This document shows positions 1 to 10,745 of a DNA stretch of 64,000 nt, piece after piece. Origin of the DNA: Panax quinquefolius (Eukaryota; Streptophyta; Magnoliopsida; Apiales; Araliaceae); contig CM035171.1 of assembly GCA_020205615.1 (NCBI GenBank), positions 4,446,267 through 4,510,266 of the forward strand, in the 5' to 3' direction. Position 1 is the first letter of the stretch. Each line of letters starts with the position of its first letter. Position numbers and translations under genes: made by a program. The notes under the pieces are model-generated. The model was not told the origin of the DNA. It saw nothing but the letters and a program-made list of their open reading frames with translations, and ran no database searches.

Positions 1-345
1 TCAACGATCGCCTACCACGCTCGCTTTCCGTGATGGTATCGATGGTACGATCATAATCTTCAATCAGCTTCAAGCCAACGCCGTTGTCGCATGTCGAGTT
101 CCTTTTGAGTGAAGAAATATTCGAGGCTTTTACGATCCCAGAAGATCTCCACTTTCTCCCCATACAAGTAATGCCTCCAAATTTTAAGCAGAAAGATAAC
201 AAACCGCTAACCCGCATCACGAGTAGGATAATTCCTCTCATATTCTTTTGAGTTGTCGCGAGGCATAGCTATAACTTTTCCATGTCAGATAAGAACACAT
301 CCCAACCCTTTGCTCAAGCATCATCAGAGATGACAAATCCTCCGA
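1..345 (-). pseudogene. E1 RNase H domain (broken)
   Basis: Reverse complement encodes the RNase H that follows RT in Ty3/gypsy pol and degrades RNA in the RNA:DNA hybrid. Pieces equivalent to the window's better copies are visible: the DHKSL and FFTQKEL block (about 90-145), the RRWLELL block (about 60-90) and the start [12 protein letters not shown] (about 285-345). The frame is lost several times; for example the CAG/CTG-containing stretch at 60-95 differs from the copies at 20820 and 27425. The C-terminal end is cut by the window edge. Confidence 0.8.
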
Positions 346-1200
346 GCCGTATGGTATCACGTAACAAAAATAAATAAGTCTCCTCGAAGTTCTTGAAAAC
401 TCTTCTCACATTCTTCGCTTCCAACCGAACTTTCAGATCTTTTCGAGTCACCGAAATATCGGAGAAGCGATTCGAGAAAATCCTTCCATTTAATCTCCGA
501 TAATAACCAAATTTAAACCGAGAAAGCTACGATTTTTGGCCATCGATTTAGGTTGTTCTACTTTCAATAGCTTCAATCTTTGCCGGGTCAAACAGATATT
601 CCATGACTTGATACCACGCGCCCAAGGAATGCTACTTCTTCAAGCCGTAACTCTCGATTTCTTCAACTCGCATAAAGCTTATATTCACGGGTTTTGGAGT
701 GTCGCCTCAAGTGTTGCTCTCATGATCTTCACTTTTTGAATAAATAAGGATGTCATCAATAAAGACGACCACAAAGTGATCTAAATATTCCTCGAATACT
801 TGGCTCATCATATCCATGAAGGCAAAAGAGAGCATTAGTCAATCCAAAGGACACGACTAGAATTCATAATGCCCGCATCGAAGTTCTCAAAGCCGCCTTT
901 TCGAATGTCACGGTTCTAATCTTCAATCGGTGATATCCTAAACTAAGATCAATTTTGAAAAGAATTTGCTCTCAGAATCGGGTCAAACAGTCATCAATAC
1001 GCGGGCAATGGATACCTATTTTTGATGGTGACATGATTCAACTCCCGATAATCAATACAAAGTCGATACTCCCATCTTTCTTCTTCACTTAATGTAACAG
1101 AGCACCCCAAGGAGAAGTACTAGGACTTAATAAAGCCAATGTCTAACAATTCTCGCATTGGGTCTTTAACTCCTCAAGTTCAATAGAGCTATTCGACATG
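346..1200 (-). pseudogene. E1 reverse transcriptase domain (broken)
   Basis: Minus-strand RT. The catalytic F-I-D-D box is encoded around 747-770 (bases GTCATCAATAAAGAC on the plus strand), and the KKDG motif near the N-terminal part lies around 1070-1095, followed by the PYRMAP-like start at about 1177-1200. Homologous blocks are read in the RT copies at 28315-28551 and 20040-20170. Several frameshifts and stops interrupt it, so no functional enzyme can be made from this copy as read. Confidence 0.85.
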
Positions 1201-1479
1201 GGCTTTGGAAATAGGTTTTGTACCTGTGTTCAAGGTCGATACAAAATTCAATTTCACGCCCTGGGTAGCCAGAGTTCTTCTGGGAATACGCCAGAAATTT
1301 ATTAACAATAGAAATATCGCTTCAAAAACCGATTTATTTTTGTTTAAATCAGTGATATGAGCTAAGAAAGCTCGACATCCATTTTTCAATAAACTAATAA
1401 TTTTTTATGGCTCGAGACGACCGTGATTGATTTTAATGGTTTGGTCGTTCAAATTCAAGATAATAGGTTGATTAGAATA

Positions 1480-1790
1480 TGAAAGCTAACAACCTTATTT
1501 AAAACAATCAATTTTTGCATGACGATAAGAAGTTAACCAATCAATCCCTGTAATCACGCCAAATGCAAGTATTTTTAATGAAATAAGATCGACAGTAATG
1601 TGAGGGTACCGATTTGAACCAAACAAGACTTATAAACAAAGTGGATGTAATGAAGGTTTCTCCCAACTGAGTTTCCACAGATAAGTCAAAGTCTAATTTC
1701 TCCTGAGTCAAATTTAATCGATGAGCGCAAGTAGAGAAATAAAAGAATGGGTAGAACCCAGATCAAAATAAAGTGTAGATTTCATTAGAG
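1480..1790 (-). pseudogene. E1 aspartic protease domain (broken)
   Basis: Retroviral-type aspartic protease between gag and RT, which cleaves the polyprotein. The reverse complement of about 1740-1775 reads TLFDLGSTHSF, the altered active-site loop (family form D-S/T-G-A/S-THSF). The downstream VDRSL-TYHAKIDCF block is at about 1515-1560. The middle residue of the D-x-G triad is not the usual S or T, in a copy that is also frameshifted. Confidence 0.75.
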
Positions 1791-1799
1791 TTTATGATG

Positions 1800-3002
1800 T
1801 TTTACCCGTGATGACCTCATTCGTTCCTCGCTTCTCCGGGAGGTCACAACAAACGCCTCCCTCAGACTACCGGCTTTTGATTTTTTTTTCGACTACTTTG
1901 GTGCTCCATCCTAGTTGAATTTGTCTTCAGAAACGACAAAATCGAGCTAAGTTGACTTCTTCTTCCACAATTATAACACGCTTTGACTAAGATGGGCACG
2001 CTTCGGATCGATGTGTCCTCTTCTCCGCATTTGAAGCATACGATAGTGGTCTTTTCCTTCCTTAACAACGGTGTCGGCCGACGCCTTTCCATCATCATTA
2101 ATCTCCGCTTTCGAAATGTCCATTCTTATTGTTTTGGCCTCGACACCACCAAGTGGTTACCATATATCCGCCCGCTGATTCCTCCACGCTTGTTGTCACC
2201 GCTCGACGACTACTCTCACCGGTATTATAACTTTGCACGCCGCTTCTTTAGTCAAGGCTGACTCATTATCGCGCTTCCACTAATCGAGCCCTATTTACAA
2301 CATCCAATACAAACACAGCTTTACGAGAAATAAGATGTCGACGATTCCGACTTCAAACCTCTTAAAAACATTCGCCATTCTCTTCATTATCCACCAAGTG
2401 GGACGAAACCGTGATAACTCCGCAAATTTTGCCTCGATCATGACATACACTGGCCATATTGTTTTGTTCCAACTTGATAAACTCCACCTCCTTCATGTAT
2501 GTAATACTTTCGTGAAAGTATTTGTCGCTGAACAGCCCCCTCGAACTTCTCCCAAGATATCTTCAAGACAAAGAAGTCGAGTACGCTTTTACCGATTCCC
2601 ACCAAGAATCCGCTTCCTCCGCCGCAACATAAAGGCTAAGAAGGGAACCTTTTGCTTCTGAGCATCCCAAGACATCAAATATCTTCGTAATGCTTATCCA
2701 TGCTTCCGCCGTAAGTGGTTTTTGCTCTCCCTTAAACTCCCGGTGGTCCCAGCCTGAATTGTTTAATGGTGACCACCGAGAGTTTTCCGTGTTTCCACCC
2801 CACGCTTTTGGACAGAGTCGCCTCATCATTGCTGATAAATCAGATAAAGCCTCCCAACATTCGATCATTCATCATTTGGTCGTTGTTGTTGTTTGCATGA
2901 GGATTGTCGCTTCCCCGATGCACATTATCCCCGATTATCGATATGTGGTGAATCAACGATCGCCTCAGGCTCCATTGCTATTCTCAACATTCTCGATGTC
3001 AT
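1800..3002 (-). pseudogene. E1 gag with two CCHC knuckles (broken)
   Basis: Minus-strand capsid-nucleocapsid gene. The start codon is the CAT at 3000-3002, matching the start MTSENVE in the sister copies at 17929 and 30377. Residual gag sequence around 2640-2760 encodes IFDVLGCSEAKGS, characteristic of the retrotransposon gag domain. Two zinc knuckles lie near 1955-1985 and 2010-2045 (CFKCGEE visible). Frames of 101 and 78 codons remain; the rest is frameshifted. In an intact element gag would package the RNA and form virus-like particles in the cytoplasm. Confidence 0.85.
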
Positions 3003-3170
3003 TTTCAGACATCGCCACAAAACAAAAGATTAATCGACATGTAACAATTATCTTTATATTCGATCCACCAATAAAATAAGACATAAACTTAGTAGGTCAT
3101 ACTAATAAGGTATTTCCCCTGCCTCCCTCCTAGTACTTTTTCACATCTTAGCTGTGGATCATATCCCTTA

Positions 3171-3183
3171 GCTCGATATATCA
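3171..3183 (-). other. E1 primer binding site (degenerate)
   Basis: Reads GCTCGATATATCA just inside the 5' LTR, a damaged form of GCTCTGATACCA, the complement of TGGTATCAGAGC that pairs with initiator tRNA-Met. The intact version is at 17746 and 51535. Confidence 0.7.
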
Positions 3184-4226
3184 ATCGTGACGCCCCCAAA
3201 ATTAGGTATACATCACCCATCTGGGTCGCCACTTACATGGTATGTAATTTAAATACAACTTATTAACATAATCTGCTTTGTATAATATTTATATAAATCG
3301 TGAGTTTAAATACAAATATCGCTTCTACTAGATATTATACAAACTCAAAAAAGTCCTCATTATAATTATTATCACACTATTTCACTGTAATAATGAGGAC
3401 TACTAATGCTATCTTCGTGACCATCACTGCGCTCCCCGACTCGTCCCCAAATATATATTCTCATTTCAAGAGAGAAAATGAAAGAAAGGGTGAGCTCAAC
3501 TAGCCCAAGAAGAAATATTACGACTAAGATAATGCGTAATAAATTATCAATAGTCTTCAACAATGTTAAACCGATAAAATACAATAAACAACAAGTTTAA
3601 TCAGCAAATAATACGCAATCCATTAAAAGAGTCAAGTAGAAAATAAAATCTACTATCTTTTATGATTTAAAAGGTTTTCATCATCGTTATAGCCGAGACT
3701 CACTTTTAATAAATAATCCACATCATCGAATCACCCCCGCACTACGGCCAAGGATATTCTTTAAGATCACGCACCACAATTATTCCCGCACTACGCCAAG
3801 AATAGTCAGGTATTCATTAATGGTCATGATCATGCCAACAATCGGCCCATCAATGCACTACTACTAATCGAGGATTTTTACCACATCATTTGTAATATTA
3901 CTGGCCATGATTACAATCAATAATCCTCGGTCATAATCATACCAAGTCCATCCATGCTCTATGTGCCATGTATTTACTTTAAAAAAAAATATAAAAAATG
4001 AGGATGATGACAATGATATAAGAATTCAATAAAACAAGTTCAAGAATTATTTTATCCAGAATTATTAACGCCCAAATTGTCAACACGACATCGCTTTCAG
4101 AGAGTAAAATTCAAGAATGATCAAGAATATTTCCATGAAAAGATATCGATGAAACGCAAATATCAAGGATATTCTACTAATTTCATGGAGTATATAAGTC
4201 AAAGTTTTAACCAACGGGTATAATAA

Positions 4227-4705
4227 AGAATGGAATAACAAAAGAAATCACCACGCACGCGCAGATTCAAGATGACAAAGTTATTCCAATGTAATAATAA
4301 TAAACTAACCAGTCGTGAAATTCACAATCATGTGATGTTCCAATGTAATAATAAAGATGGAACTGCATCCTGTAAAACACATGATAGATATTCCAATGTA
4401 TCGATAAAGATTTTAACCAGTCCTCGTAAAACACATGCATGTGATGTTCCAAATGTAAATAATAAAGATTTAACCAGTCCTGCCAGTAAAACACATGCAT
4501 GTGATGTTCCAAATGTAATAAATAAGAATGTCACCAAGTATAGGTAAAATCACAGATACAAAGTTATTCCAATGTAATAATAAGCAATGGAATAACATAA
4601 GGATTTCACCAATATATAGGTACGCCACAGATACAAAGTTATGTATAGGTATGCCACTTTTTTTACAAAAGTTATTCCAATGTAATAATAAAAATGAATG
4701 GAATA
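4227..4705 (-). repeat. F1 LTR subrepeat array
   Basis: About six imperfect units of roughly 50-55 bp. Each is built on GATGTTCCA..TAATAATAAAGATGGAAC..GTAAAACACATG, with flanking units of the form GTTATTCCA...TGGAATAAC. The unit arms GTTCCA/TGGAAC and GTTATTCCA/TGGAATAAC are inverted repeats. The same array occurs in every F1 LTR of the window. Confidence 0.85.
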
Positions 4706-4911
4706 ATGTAAGTTCTCTTCATGAAGAAAAAAGAATAACACCCTTCAAGTACAAAAAATAATAATATATAAGAACCTAATAAGAAGAAGTAAAAGTAATA
4801 ATACTCTTCTTCTTTCTATAACTTTCTCTATAGCTTTCTCTATAATTTCTCTCTCTGTAGTTTCAATGAATTCGTAAGAAAATAATGAAGGAACGAGCTT
4901 CTATTTATAGA

Positions 4912-4919
4912 AAATGGAA
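4912..4919 (-). promoter_or_regulatory. E1 LTR TATA box
   Basis: TATTTATA on the plus strand, TATAAATA in element orientation, at the same relative position as in the other F1 LTRs. Likely core promoter for the genomic RNA. Confidence 0.55.
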
Positions 4920-5633
4920 TGATAAGAATTAATCCATGAAACTATCCGTATTGATTTATTTTAACTGACTATCCATATTTAAAAAAAAAATCTTTTAAAT
5001 AAAATATAATATATTCTATTTATATAAAAACATTTTACTATGCAAACACTATGCAAAACACTACGCAAAACACTACGTTAACACTACGCATAATAAAATA
5101 TAATATATTTTATTTATAAAATAACTTTAATAAAGTATTCGATTTTTTATATAAAGATGTTTCGCTTTTATTACGCTAATAATAATTAATAAAACAAAAA
5201 GTCATTATCGCTATAATAATTCATATTATTAATATAATAATGGAATCAAACCGAAAGTGACTTCTCACATAAAGATCAATAATCAATACCGCGTGCTACT
5301 ACGCAACCACACGACACATCGCATTTTTACTACCGAAAGTAGTTCAACAAAGATCAACCAGAAACTTCCGCCGTTATTTCAATAAAATATTTTTGTCTTT
5401 TTTCAATCCGATAATAATTTCGCTAGGGGTCCACCAATGATTGAGCCATTCAGTATTTAATATTCCCTCGCTAAACCTAATATTCCCCACCAATCTAATA
5501 ATATAATATAACCACTGTGATACTTTGCAAAATTTATAAATATTACCCACAACTATAACATTATATCAAATTATTCCATAATATTCAAAAATAATATTTA
5601 TAGAAAATTCATCTTTATTTATAAAAGTCGGGT

Positions 5634-5843
5634 AAAGAATTGTTTAGTAGTCCTCACCATTTTTGTAAAATAATGTATCAATAAATGTGATGAGGATTTA
5701 TTTGAGTATAGATATTGTCTGTAAGATAATATTTGTATTCAAACTCACGCTTTTATCGTTGTAATAATAAAGTCAGTAGTTGCTTCGCATCACGTATCGA
5801 CAACTCGTAATGGGTGATGTATACCTATTTTGGGGGGGCCACA
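5634..5843 (+). repeat. E2 5' LTR remnant (R/U5 end), family F2
   Basis: Begins AAAGAATTGTTTAGTAGTCC, an internal F2 LTR position, and ends GGGGGGGCCACA next to the PBS. It matches the last about 200 bp of the complete F2 LTR at 46480-46685. About 2.4 kb of the LTR, including the promoter, is missing. Confidence 0.88.
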
Positions 5844-5845
5844 CT

Positions 5846-5857
5846 TGGTATCGTAGC
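5846..5857 (+). other. E2 primer binding site
   Basis: TGGTATCGTAGC, differing from the intact TGGTATCAGAGC (initiator tRNA-Met) only where CAG reads CGT. Confidence 0.8.
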
Positions 5858-6028
5858 TTAGGATATGATCTCCAAGTGAGATCGGGAATGTAACTCAGAG
5901 GGAGAGACGAGTAAATCCTTCGCTAAAGGTGTCCTACCTAAGCTTATTTGTTAGTTGGTCAAGATATAGGATATTATGTGATATATTGATTTCTTTAATT
6001 AACCCTTGTTTTACGACAAGATTCGAGA

Positions 6029-7250
6029 ATGTCGATCGAGAATATTAACAATGGAAATGAGACCGTGGAGACGCCTCAGCATTCACCAACGAGGAGAACG
6101 TAACAGTCGGCAATGTTCCTCCCGTGAACAACACCAACCGAAAGCGTATGATGAACGAGGGATGTTTAGAATTTTTTTTGCAGCTCACGCAAAATCGCAT
6201 TTAGGAGACTCGTGTTCAAAATACAGGAGGAAATGATAGCAATTACCAAGTTGTTGTCACAACCAAGCAGCTCAAAGAGTTGGGACCACTGTAATTTAAG
6301 GGAAAGCCGATCCGATCACGGCGGAAACACGGGTCAAGCAAATTACCAAGATATTCGATGTCTTGGGATGCACGGAGGAACAGAAGGTTCCATTCGCCAC
6401 CTTTATGTTCCGGCGGAGGCAGTATCATCGGTGGGAGTCTCAGAAGCTGCACTCCATCCAAACCAAGACTCAAAGATGTCTGGGAGACGCTTCGTAAACT
6501 ATTTAATGACAAATACTTTCCCGAAAGTGTTCGCTATACGAAGGAAGTGGAGTTCATTCGATTAGAACAAAACAACACGATTTGTCTCAAAGACGAGGCA
6601 AAGTTTGCAGAGTTATCCGTGTTCAGACCTCATTTGGTGGAGAATGAGGAACGATGACGCGGATGTTTTTAGAGGTTTCAAACCCAAGATACGCCAAGAT
6701 CTCATTTCTCATAAATTTTTCTCTATTCAGATGTGTAAAACAGGCTCAATTATTTAGAGCGAGATAACGAGTACGGCCAACCGAGGGACCATAACTGTGG
6801 ATCGTACTGTAGATAGTAGCCAATGTAATAATGATAACCAAATGGAGAAAGAAAACAGACGGACAAAATGGTAACCACTCCGGTGGTAATCATGGCCATG
6901 AAAAAATAAGAAGCGAAGTCAGAGGAGATTTTAAAAGAGGAGATTTAATAAACGACTATGTGAAGACGACAAACACGGCAAAGAATCGGTTCTAATGGAG
7001 GAGAACCACCACCCATTATATGCTATAAATGCGAAAAGAGGGATATATCACCAAACCGCCCACAACAGCTCAAGGTATGCTATAATTCAGGAAAGGAAGG
7101 ACATATCGCTTCGAGATCAGACGCAGAATAAACCTAGTTCAATGGGGATTGGTGACTCAAAAGATCGTCCCGTAAAAGTCAAAGTCAACGATTCCGGAAA
7201 AGCGCTTTTGTCAGGATCGGTCAAAATGCGAGGAACCCAAACGAGGTGAT
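6029..7250 (+). pseudogene. E2 gag with CCHC knuckles (broken)
   Basis: Capsid-nucleocapsid gene of E2. The start ATG at 6029 (MSIENIN) is chosen because the duplicate opens the same way at 12930 with MSIENINNGNETVETPQ. The gag core is seen around 6340-6650 in mixed frames (KYFPES, YTKEVEFI, LEQNN). Two zinc knuckles follow: CYKC..R at about 7021-7060 and CYN(S)GKEGHIA at about 7073-7110. The leader from 5858 to 6028 contains no convincing gene. Numerous frameshifts break it into frames of at most 117 codons. Confidence 0.85.
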
Positions 7251-7560
7251 CACGGTAAGTTATTTATAAATTCTCGCTAAGTTTATACCTTACTGATACC
7301 TGCATACCCATTCATTTATCTCTCCGCATGTGCTCAACGCTTAAACTCGACCGAGAAATTAGACTTTCGACCTATCTCGTGGAAACTCTGCTAGAGAAAC
7401 TTTCATCACATCCAATCGCTTATAAATCTTGTTTGATTCAAGTTGGCACCATCACCTTACCCGTGACCTTATCTCTTTAAAGATACTTGCTTTTGATGTG
7501 ATTTTAGGGATTGATCGTTAACTACTCATCATGCCAAAATTGATTGTTTTCGTAAGGTGT
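7251..7560 (+). pseudogene. E2 aspartic protease (broken)
   Basis: Follows gag directly. The active-site segment at about 7290-7330 corresponds to VYTLL-D-T-G..THSF but is out of frame. The following ETLLEKLSS-type and VDRSL-T..HAKIDCF blocks (about 7370-7560) match the better-preserved copy at 19143-19450. Role and family as in E1. Confidence 0.7.
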
Positions 7561-7839
7561 TAGTTTTCATATTCCTAACCAACCCGTCAGATTTAATTCA
7601 AGCAACTAAACCATTAAAATCAATCACCGCCATATCTAATCATAAAGCTATTCGCTTATTGAAAAAACGGATGTCAAGCTTTCTTAGCCCATGTTATGGA
7701 TTTGAATAAAGACACGCCAAATTTGAATAATATTCCCGTTGTTATCGACTTTTCCGACGATTTCAAGAACTTCCCCGCCTACCCCGTAACGTGAAGTCAA
7801 TTTTTATCGATCTTGAACCCGCACAAAGCCCATTTCTAA

Positions 7840-8560
7840 AACCCCATATCGAATGGCTCCTATTGAACTTCAGAGTTAAAGGTCCAACTACGTGAATTGT
7901 TGGACATCGGCTTCATTCTGGCCCCAAGACATCTCCTCGGGGTGCTCCCTGCTTTATTCAGAAAGAAGAAAGACGGAGTATGCGACTTTCAGACGACTAT
8001 CTGAATCGAACCATGTCACCATCAAGAATAGGTATCCCTACACTCGTATTGATGACTTGTTCGACCAGCCAAGTAAAGGGGCACAATTCTTTTCAAAATC
8101 GATCTTCGCTCGATATCATCACCAAGATTAGAATCGAGGATATTCCAAAGACCGCTTTTTTAACCCTAAGACGGCATTATGAATTTTAGTCATGTCTTTC
8201 TTGATCGACTAATGCTCCCCGCGGCTTTCATGGATATGATGAACCGAGTATTCAAGGAATATTTGGATCATTGTTGTTGTTTTTATTGATGACATCCTCA
8301 TATATTCCAAAAGTCGGAAGATCATGAGCACCATTTGAAGTCGGGTACTCCAAAGGCTTCGTGAAAACAAACTATATGCCAAATTGAAGAAATGCGAAGT
8401 TCGCTCGAGGAAGTAGCATTTCTTGGGCACGTGGTGTCAAAACATGGAGTATCCGCTGATCCGCCAAGATCAAGCAATACAAAGTCGGGAGCAACCAAGT
8501 TCCCATGATCAAGACGAGTTTTTGGGCTTACCGGTTATTATCTGAGATTCGTGGAAGGGT
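7840..8560 (+). pseudogene. E2 reverse transcriptase (broken)
   Basis: RT of the F2 pol. Recognisable from the RMAPIELQ start (about 7852), [15 protein letters not shown] block (about 7985-8035), and the catalytic box F-I-D-D-I-L at 8282-8299. The last block is KKCEV....VAFLGHVVS (about 8385-8440). Stops and shifts occur throughout, and the frames of 79 and 69 codons here overlap one another because of them. Confidence 0.85.
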
Positions 8561-8689
8561 TTTCTAATCGCTACTCCATTAACCCAAATTTAACTCCTAA
8601 GGATACAAAATTCGCTTGGAGCCAAGAACGCGTAGAAGAGTTTCCAAGAGCTTAAGAGAGACTTATTTCTAAGACTGTTTCTAACAATA

Positions 8690-9060
8690 CCATCCGTTCG
8701 ATGGATTTGTTATCTACGCCGATGCTTCGTGCAAAGGGTTAGGATGTGTTCTCATGCAACGGGAAAGTCATAGCCTACGCCTCGCGACAACTTAAAGAGT
8801 ATGAGAGGAATTATCCTACTCATGATCTAGAGTCAAAAGCAATGCTTTCAAGGCTTAAAGATATGGAGGCACTATCTATACGGGGAGAAAGTGGAGATAT
8901 ATTCGCACCATAAAAGCCTTAAATATTTCTTCACTCAAAAAGAACTCAACACGCGGCAATGACGCTGGCTCGAGCTATCGAAAAAGACTACGCACCACAC
9001 TATTCAATACCATCCTAACGAAAAGTTTAACGGTAGCCGACGCTGAAAGTAGAAGATCAT
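8690..9060 (+). pseudogene. E2 RNase H (broken)
   Basis: Starts with [16 protein letters not shown] at about 8707-8758, then [12 protein letters not shown] (about 8791-8827) and the [21 protein letters not shown] block (about 8905-8960). The acidic D of the TDHKSL motif is replaced because the sequence reads TCGCACCATAAAAGC rather than GATCATAAAAGC. It is joined to RT and integrase in the usual gypsy order. Confidence 0.82.
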
Positions 9061-9179
9061 ATGCGGAACGAAAAGCGATGATGTCAAGTATACGACAGAG
9101 CCAACTTTAATAGAAAAGTTAAGGTCGCTTCAAGCCACCGAATCTTGAGTCGATGCGTATGAAGAAGAAAGTACAAGAA

Positions 9180-10070
9180 GGAGCTATTCCTAAGTTTAGA
9201 ATCGATGAAGAAGGAATACTTCGAGTCCACTCTAGACTTTCAGGTTCCTAACGACTGATTTGAAGTACAAGATTACGATGGAGGCACACAATACACCATT
9301 TGCAATCCATCCTCGAAGTACTAAATGTATCGTGATCTTCACATACATTTTGGTGGAACAATACGAAGAGAGAGATTGCAAAGTTTATCTCAATGTGTTT
9401 AACTTGTCAACGGTAAAGGCGAGCATCTAGTACCTAAGGGTCCGCTCAGAACCACTTGAGATTCAAATGGAAGTGGGAACACATTACCATGGATTTCGTT
9501 ACGGGTCTTCCTACGGCTTTCAAGGCATCAATGCTATTTGGGTTATTGTTGATAGATTAACCAAGTCCGCCATTTTTTGCCGACACGGAGACTTATTCAC
9601 TGAACGCCTTGCTAGTATATACGTGAATGAGATTGTGAGGTTGCATGGCATGCCAAGATCCATAGTTTCGGATCGTGACCCAAGATTCACTTCAAGATTT
9701 TGGGTTAGCTTGCAAAAAGCTACGGGCACGGATTTATTTATCTGGGCCTAAGATACCATCCCTCAAACTGGACGGACAATCGAAAGGACTATTCAAACTC
9801 TTCAAGATTTATTAAGACTCGTGGTCCTAGACTTCAAGGGTAGCTTGGGATAAGTATTTACCATCGGTGGAATTCTCCTACAACAACAAGCTTATCGTGC
9901 AAGTATAGGTGTGGCTCCATTTCAAGCATTATACGGACTAAAGTGTCGCTCTCCAAAGATGTTGGGACGAGGTGGGTGAAGCAACACCGTTGGGACCCGA
10001 AGTTGGTACGTATGATCACTTTTAAAAGATCCAAATGATTCGACAACGATACAAACAAGACAAGATCGAT
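9180..10070 (+). pseudogene. E2 integrase (broken)
   Basis: Integrase that would insert the cDNA. The HHCC zinc region spans about 9300-9415 (IHPRSTKMYRDL visible, then C-L-T-C). The core follows: the first catalytic Asp in T-M-D-F at 9492-9494, DRLTKSA at about 9550, SDRDPRFTS at about 9670-9695, and the DGQ(S)ER segment with the catalytic Glu near 9770-9782. A 94-codon open frame (9467-9751) covers most of the core although its first part is in the wrong frame for T-M-D-F. Confidence 0.87.
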
Positions 10071-10299
10071 AAAAGAGTTATGCGGATCTTCATCGAAAGG
10101 ACGTGGAATTTAGTGTAGGGGATCATGATTGTCATGAAGTTGCTTCCATGGAAGGGAGTTACAAGATTTGGGAAGAGAGGAAAGCTCAATCCACGCATTT
10201 ATCGGGTCCATTTCAAATTCTCGACCGAGTAGAAATGTAGCCTATAGACTCGCTGCTACTCTTCGAGTATGTCTCGTGTTCATAATGTGTTTCACATAT

Positions 10300-10570
10300 C
10301 CGCATTTCAGAATATGTGAAAGACCCGAACCACGTTATAGAGAGTTAGAACCGGACGAGATAGCCAAGACTTAACGATGAGGAGGTACCGCCAAGATCTT
10401 GGATAGAAGGAGCATGTCCCACGCCAAGAAAGGTCATACCACAAGTTAAAGTTTTGTGGAGGAATCATGCTATAGAGGAAATGACGGGATTTGAAATGGA
10501 AATGAAAGCGAGGTATCCTCACCTTTTCAAACACCAGTGCACGACGCCAATTTCGAGGACTTAAATTTCA
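10300..10570 (+). pseudogene. E2 integrase C-terminus with chromodomain-like tail (broken)
   Basis: After FHIS...YVK-type residues, the sequence encodes ERPEPRYRELEPDEIAKT (about 10316-10374), then a segment matching VKVLWRNHAIEE (about 10445-10485) and the RYPHLF end. The VKVLWRNH..EE pattern is what is seen in chromodomains of plant chromoviruses. In that family the domain is thought to steer integration to heterochromatin; that function is not shown here. Confidence 0.75.
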
Positions 10571-10571
10571 T

Positions 10572-10582
10572 AAGGAGGGAGG
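10572..10582 (+). other. E2 polypurine tract
   Basis: AAGGAGGGAGG immediately before the LTR start at 10583 (TCAGAAGACCCC, a variant of TGTAAGACCCC). Primes plus-strand DNA synthesis in this element class. Confidence 0.8.
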
Positions 10583-10745
10583 TCAGAAGACCCCAACTTA
10601 TTATTAATGAAATTTAATTTTCTATTTATTATATATTGAAATAGTAAGGGTCGATTTGATTAATGTGGATATTAGGGTAAAATACGCAAATATTTCAAAA
10701 TAAGCAAAGTGGTTATAAAATATTCATCATTGTCTGAGAATATTC
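10583..10745 (+). repeat. E2 3' LTR, first 160 bp only (F2)
   Basis: Starts TCAGAAGACCCCAACTTA and matches the start of the F2 LTRs at 25423 and 43992 until GAGAATATTC, where the sequence switches to an inverted F1 LTR. The switch point is the proposed tandem duplication junction. Confidence 0.87.

Larger units (their letters stand above)
1..5633 (-). mobile_element. E1: partial Ty3/gypsy chromovirus, family F1
   Basis: A minus-strand LTR retrotransposon that runs off the left edge of the window. Reading from right to left it has a 5' LTR (3188-5633), PBS, gag with CCHC knuckles, protease, reverse transcriptase and RNase H; integrase and the 3' LTR lie outside. The order PR-RT-RH and the short RNase H motifs are typical of Ty3/gypsy. 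All frames are interrupted. Its LTR end is clipped by about six bases (CTTACA missing) where it meets an F2 LTR fragment in the opposite orientation at 5633/5634. The Tekay/Del assignment is inferred from long LTRs, the tRNA-Met PBS and the chromodomain-like tail of sister copies. Confidence 0.9.
3188..5633 (-). repeat. E1 5' LTR, family F1
   Basis: Minus-strand LTR starting TGACGCCCCCAAAATTAGG after the PBS and ending TATAAAAGTCGGGT, lacking the final CTTACA present in the intact F1 LTR at 32921-32926. It contains a hairpin subrepeat array (4227-4705) and a TATA box (4912-4919). It carries no gene. Short open frames inside it come from the subrepeats. Its inner end from 4105 onward recurs at 10746-12245. 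Confidence 0.88.
5634..10745 (+). mobile_element. E2: Ty3/gypsy chromovirus, family F2, LTRs clipped
   Basis: Plus-strand element with complete domain order: U5 end of a 5' LTR, PBS, gag, protease, RT, RNase H, integrase, chromodomain-like tail, polypurine tract, and the first about 160 bp of the 3' LTR. Both LTRs are truncated: the left one abuts the E1 F1 LTR at 5634, the right one stops at 10745 where an F1 LTR fragment in the opposite orientation begins. Every domain is frameshifted. The same arrangement recurs from 10746, so 4105-10745 appears to be one unit of a tandem duplication. Confidence 0.88.

Noticed and set aside
4227..4705. Regularly spaced repeats resembling a CRISPR array
   Set aside because: Units are imperfect, spacers are not unique, there are no cas genes, and the array sits inside a plant LTR and recurs in every F1 LTR.
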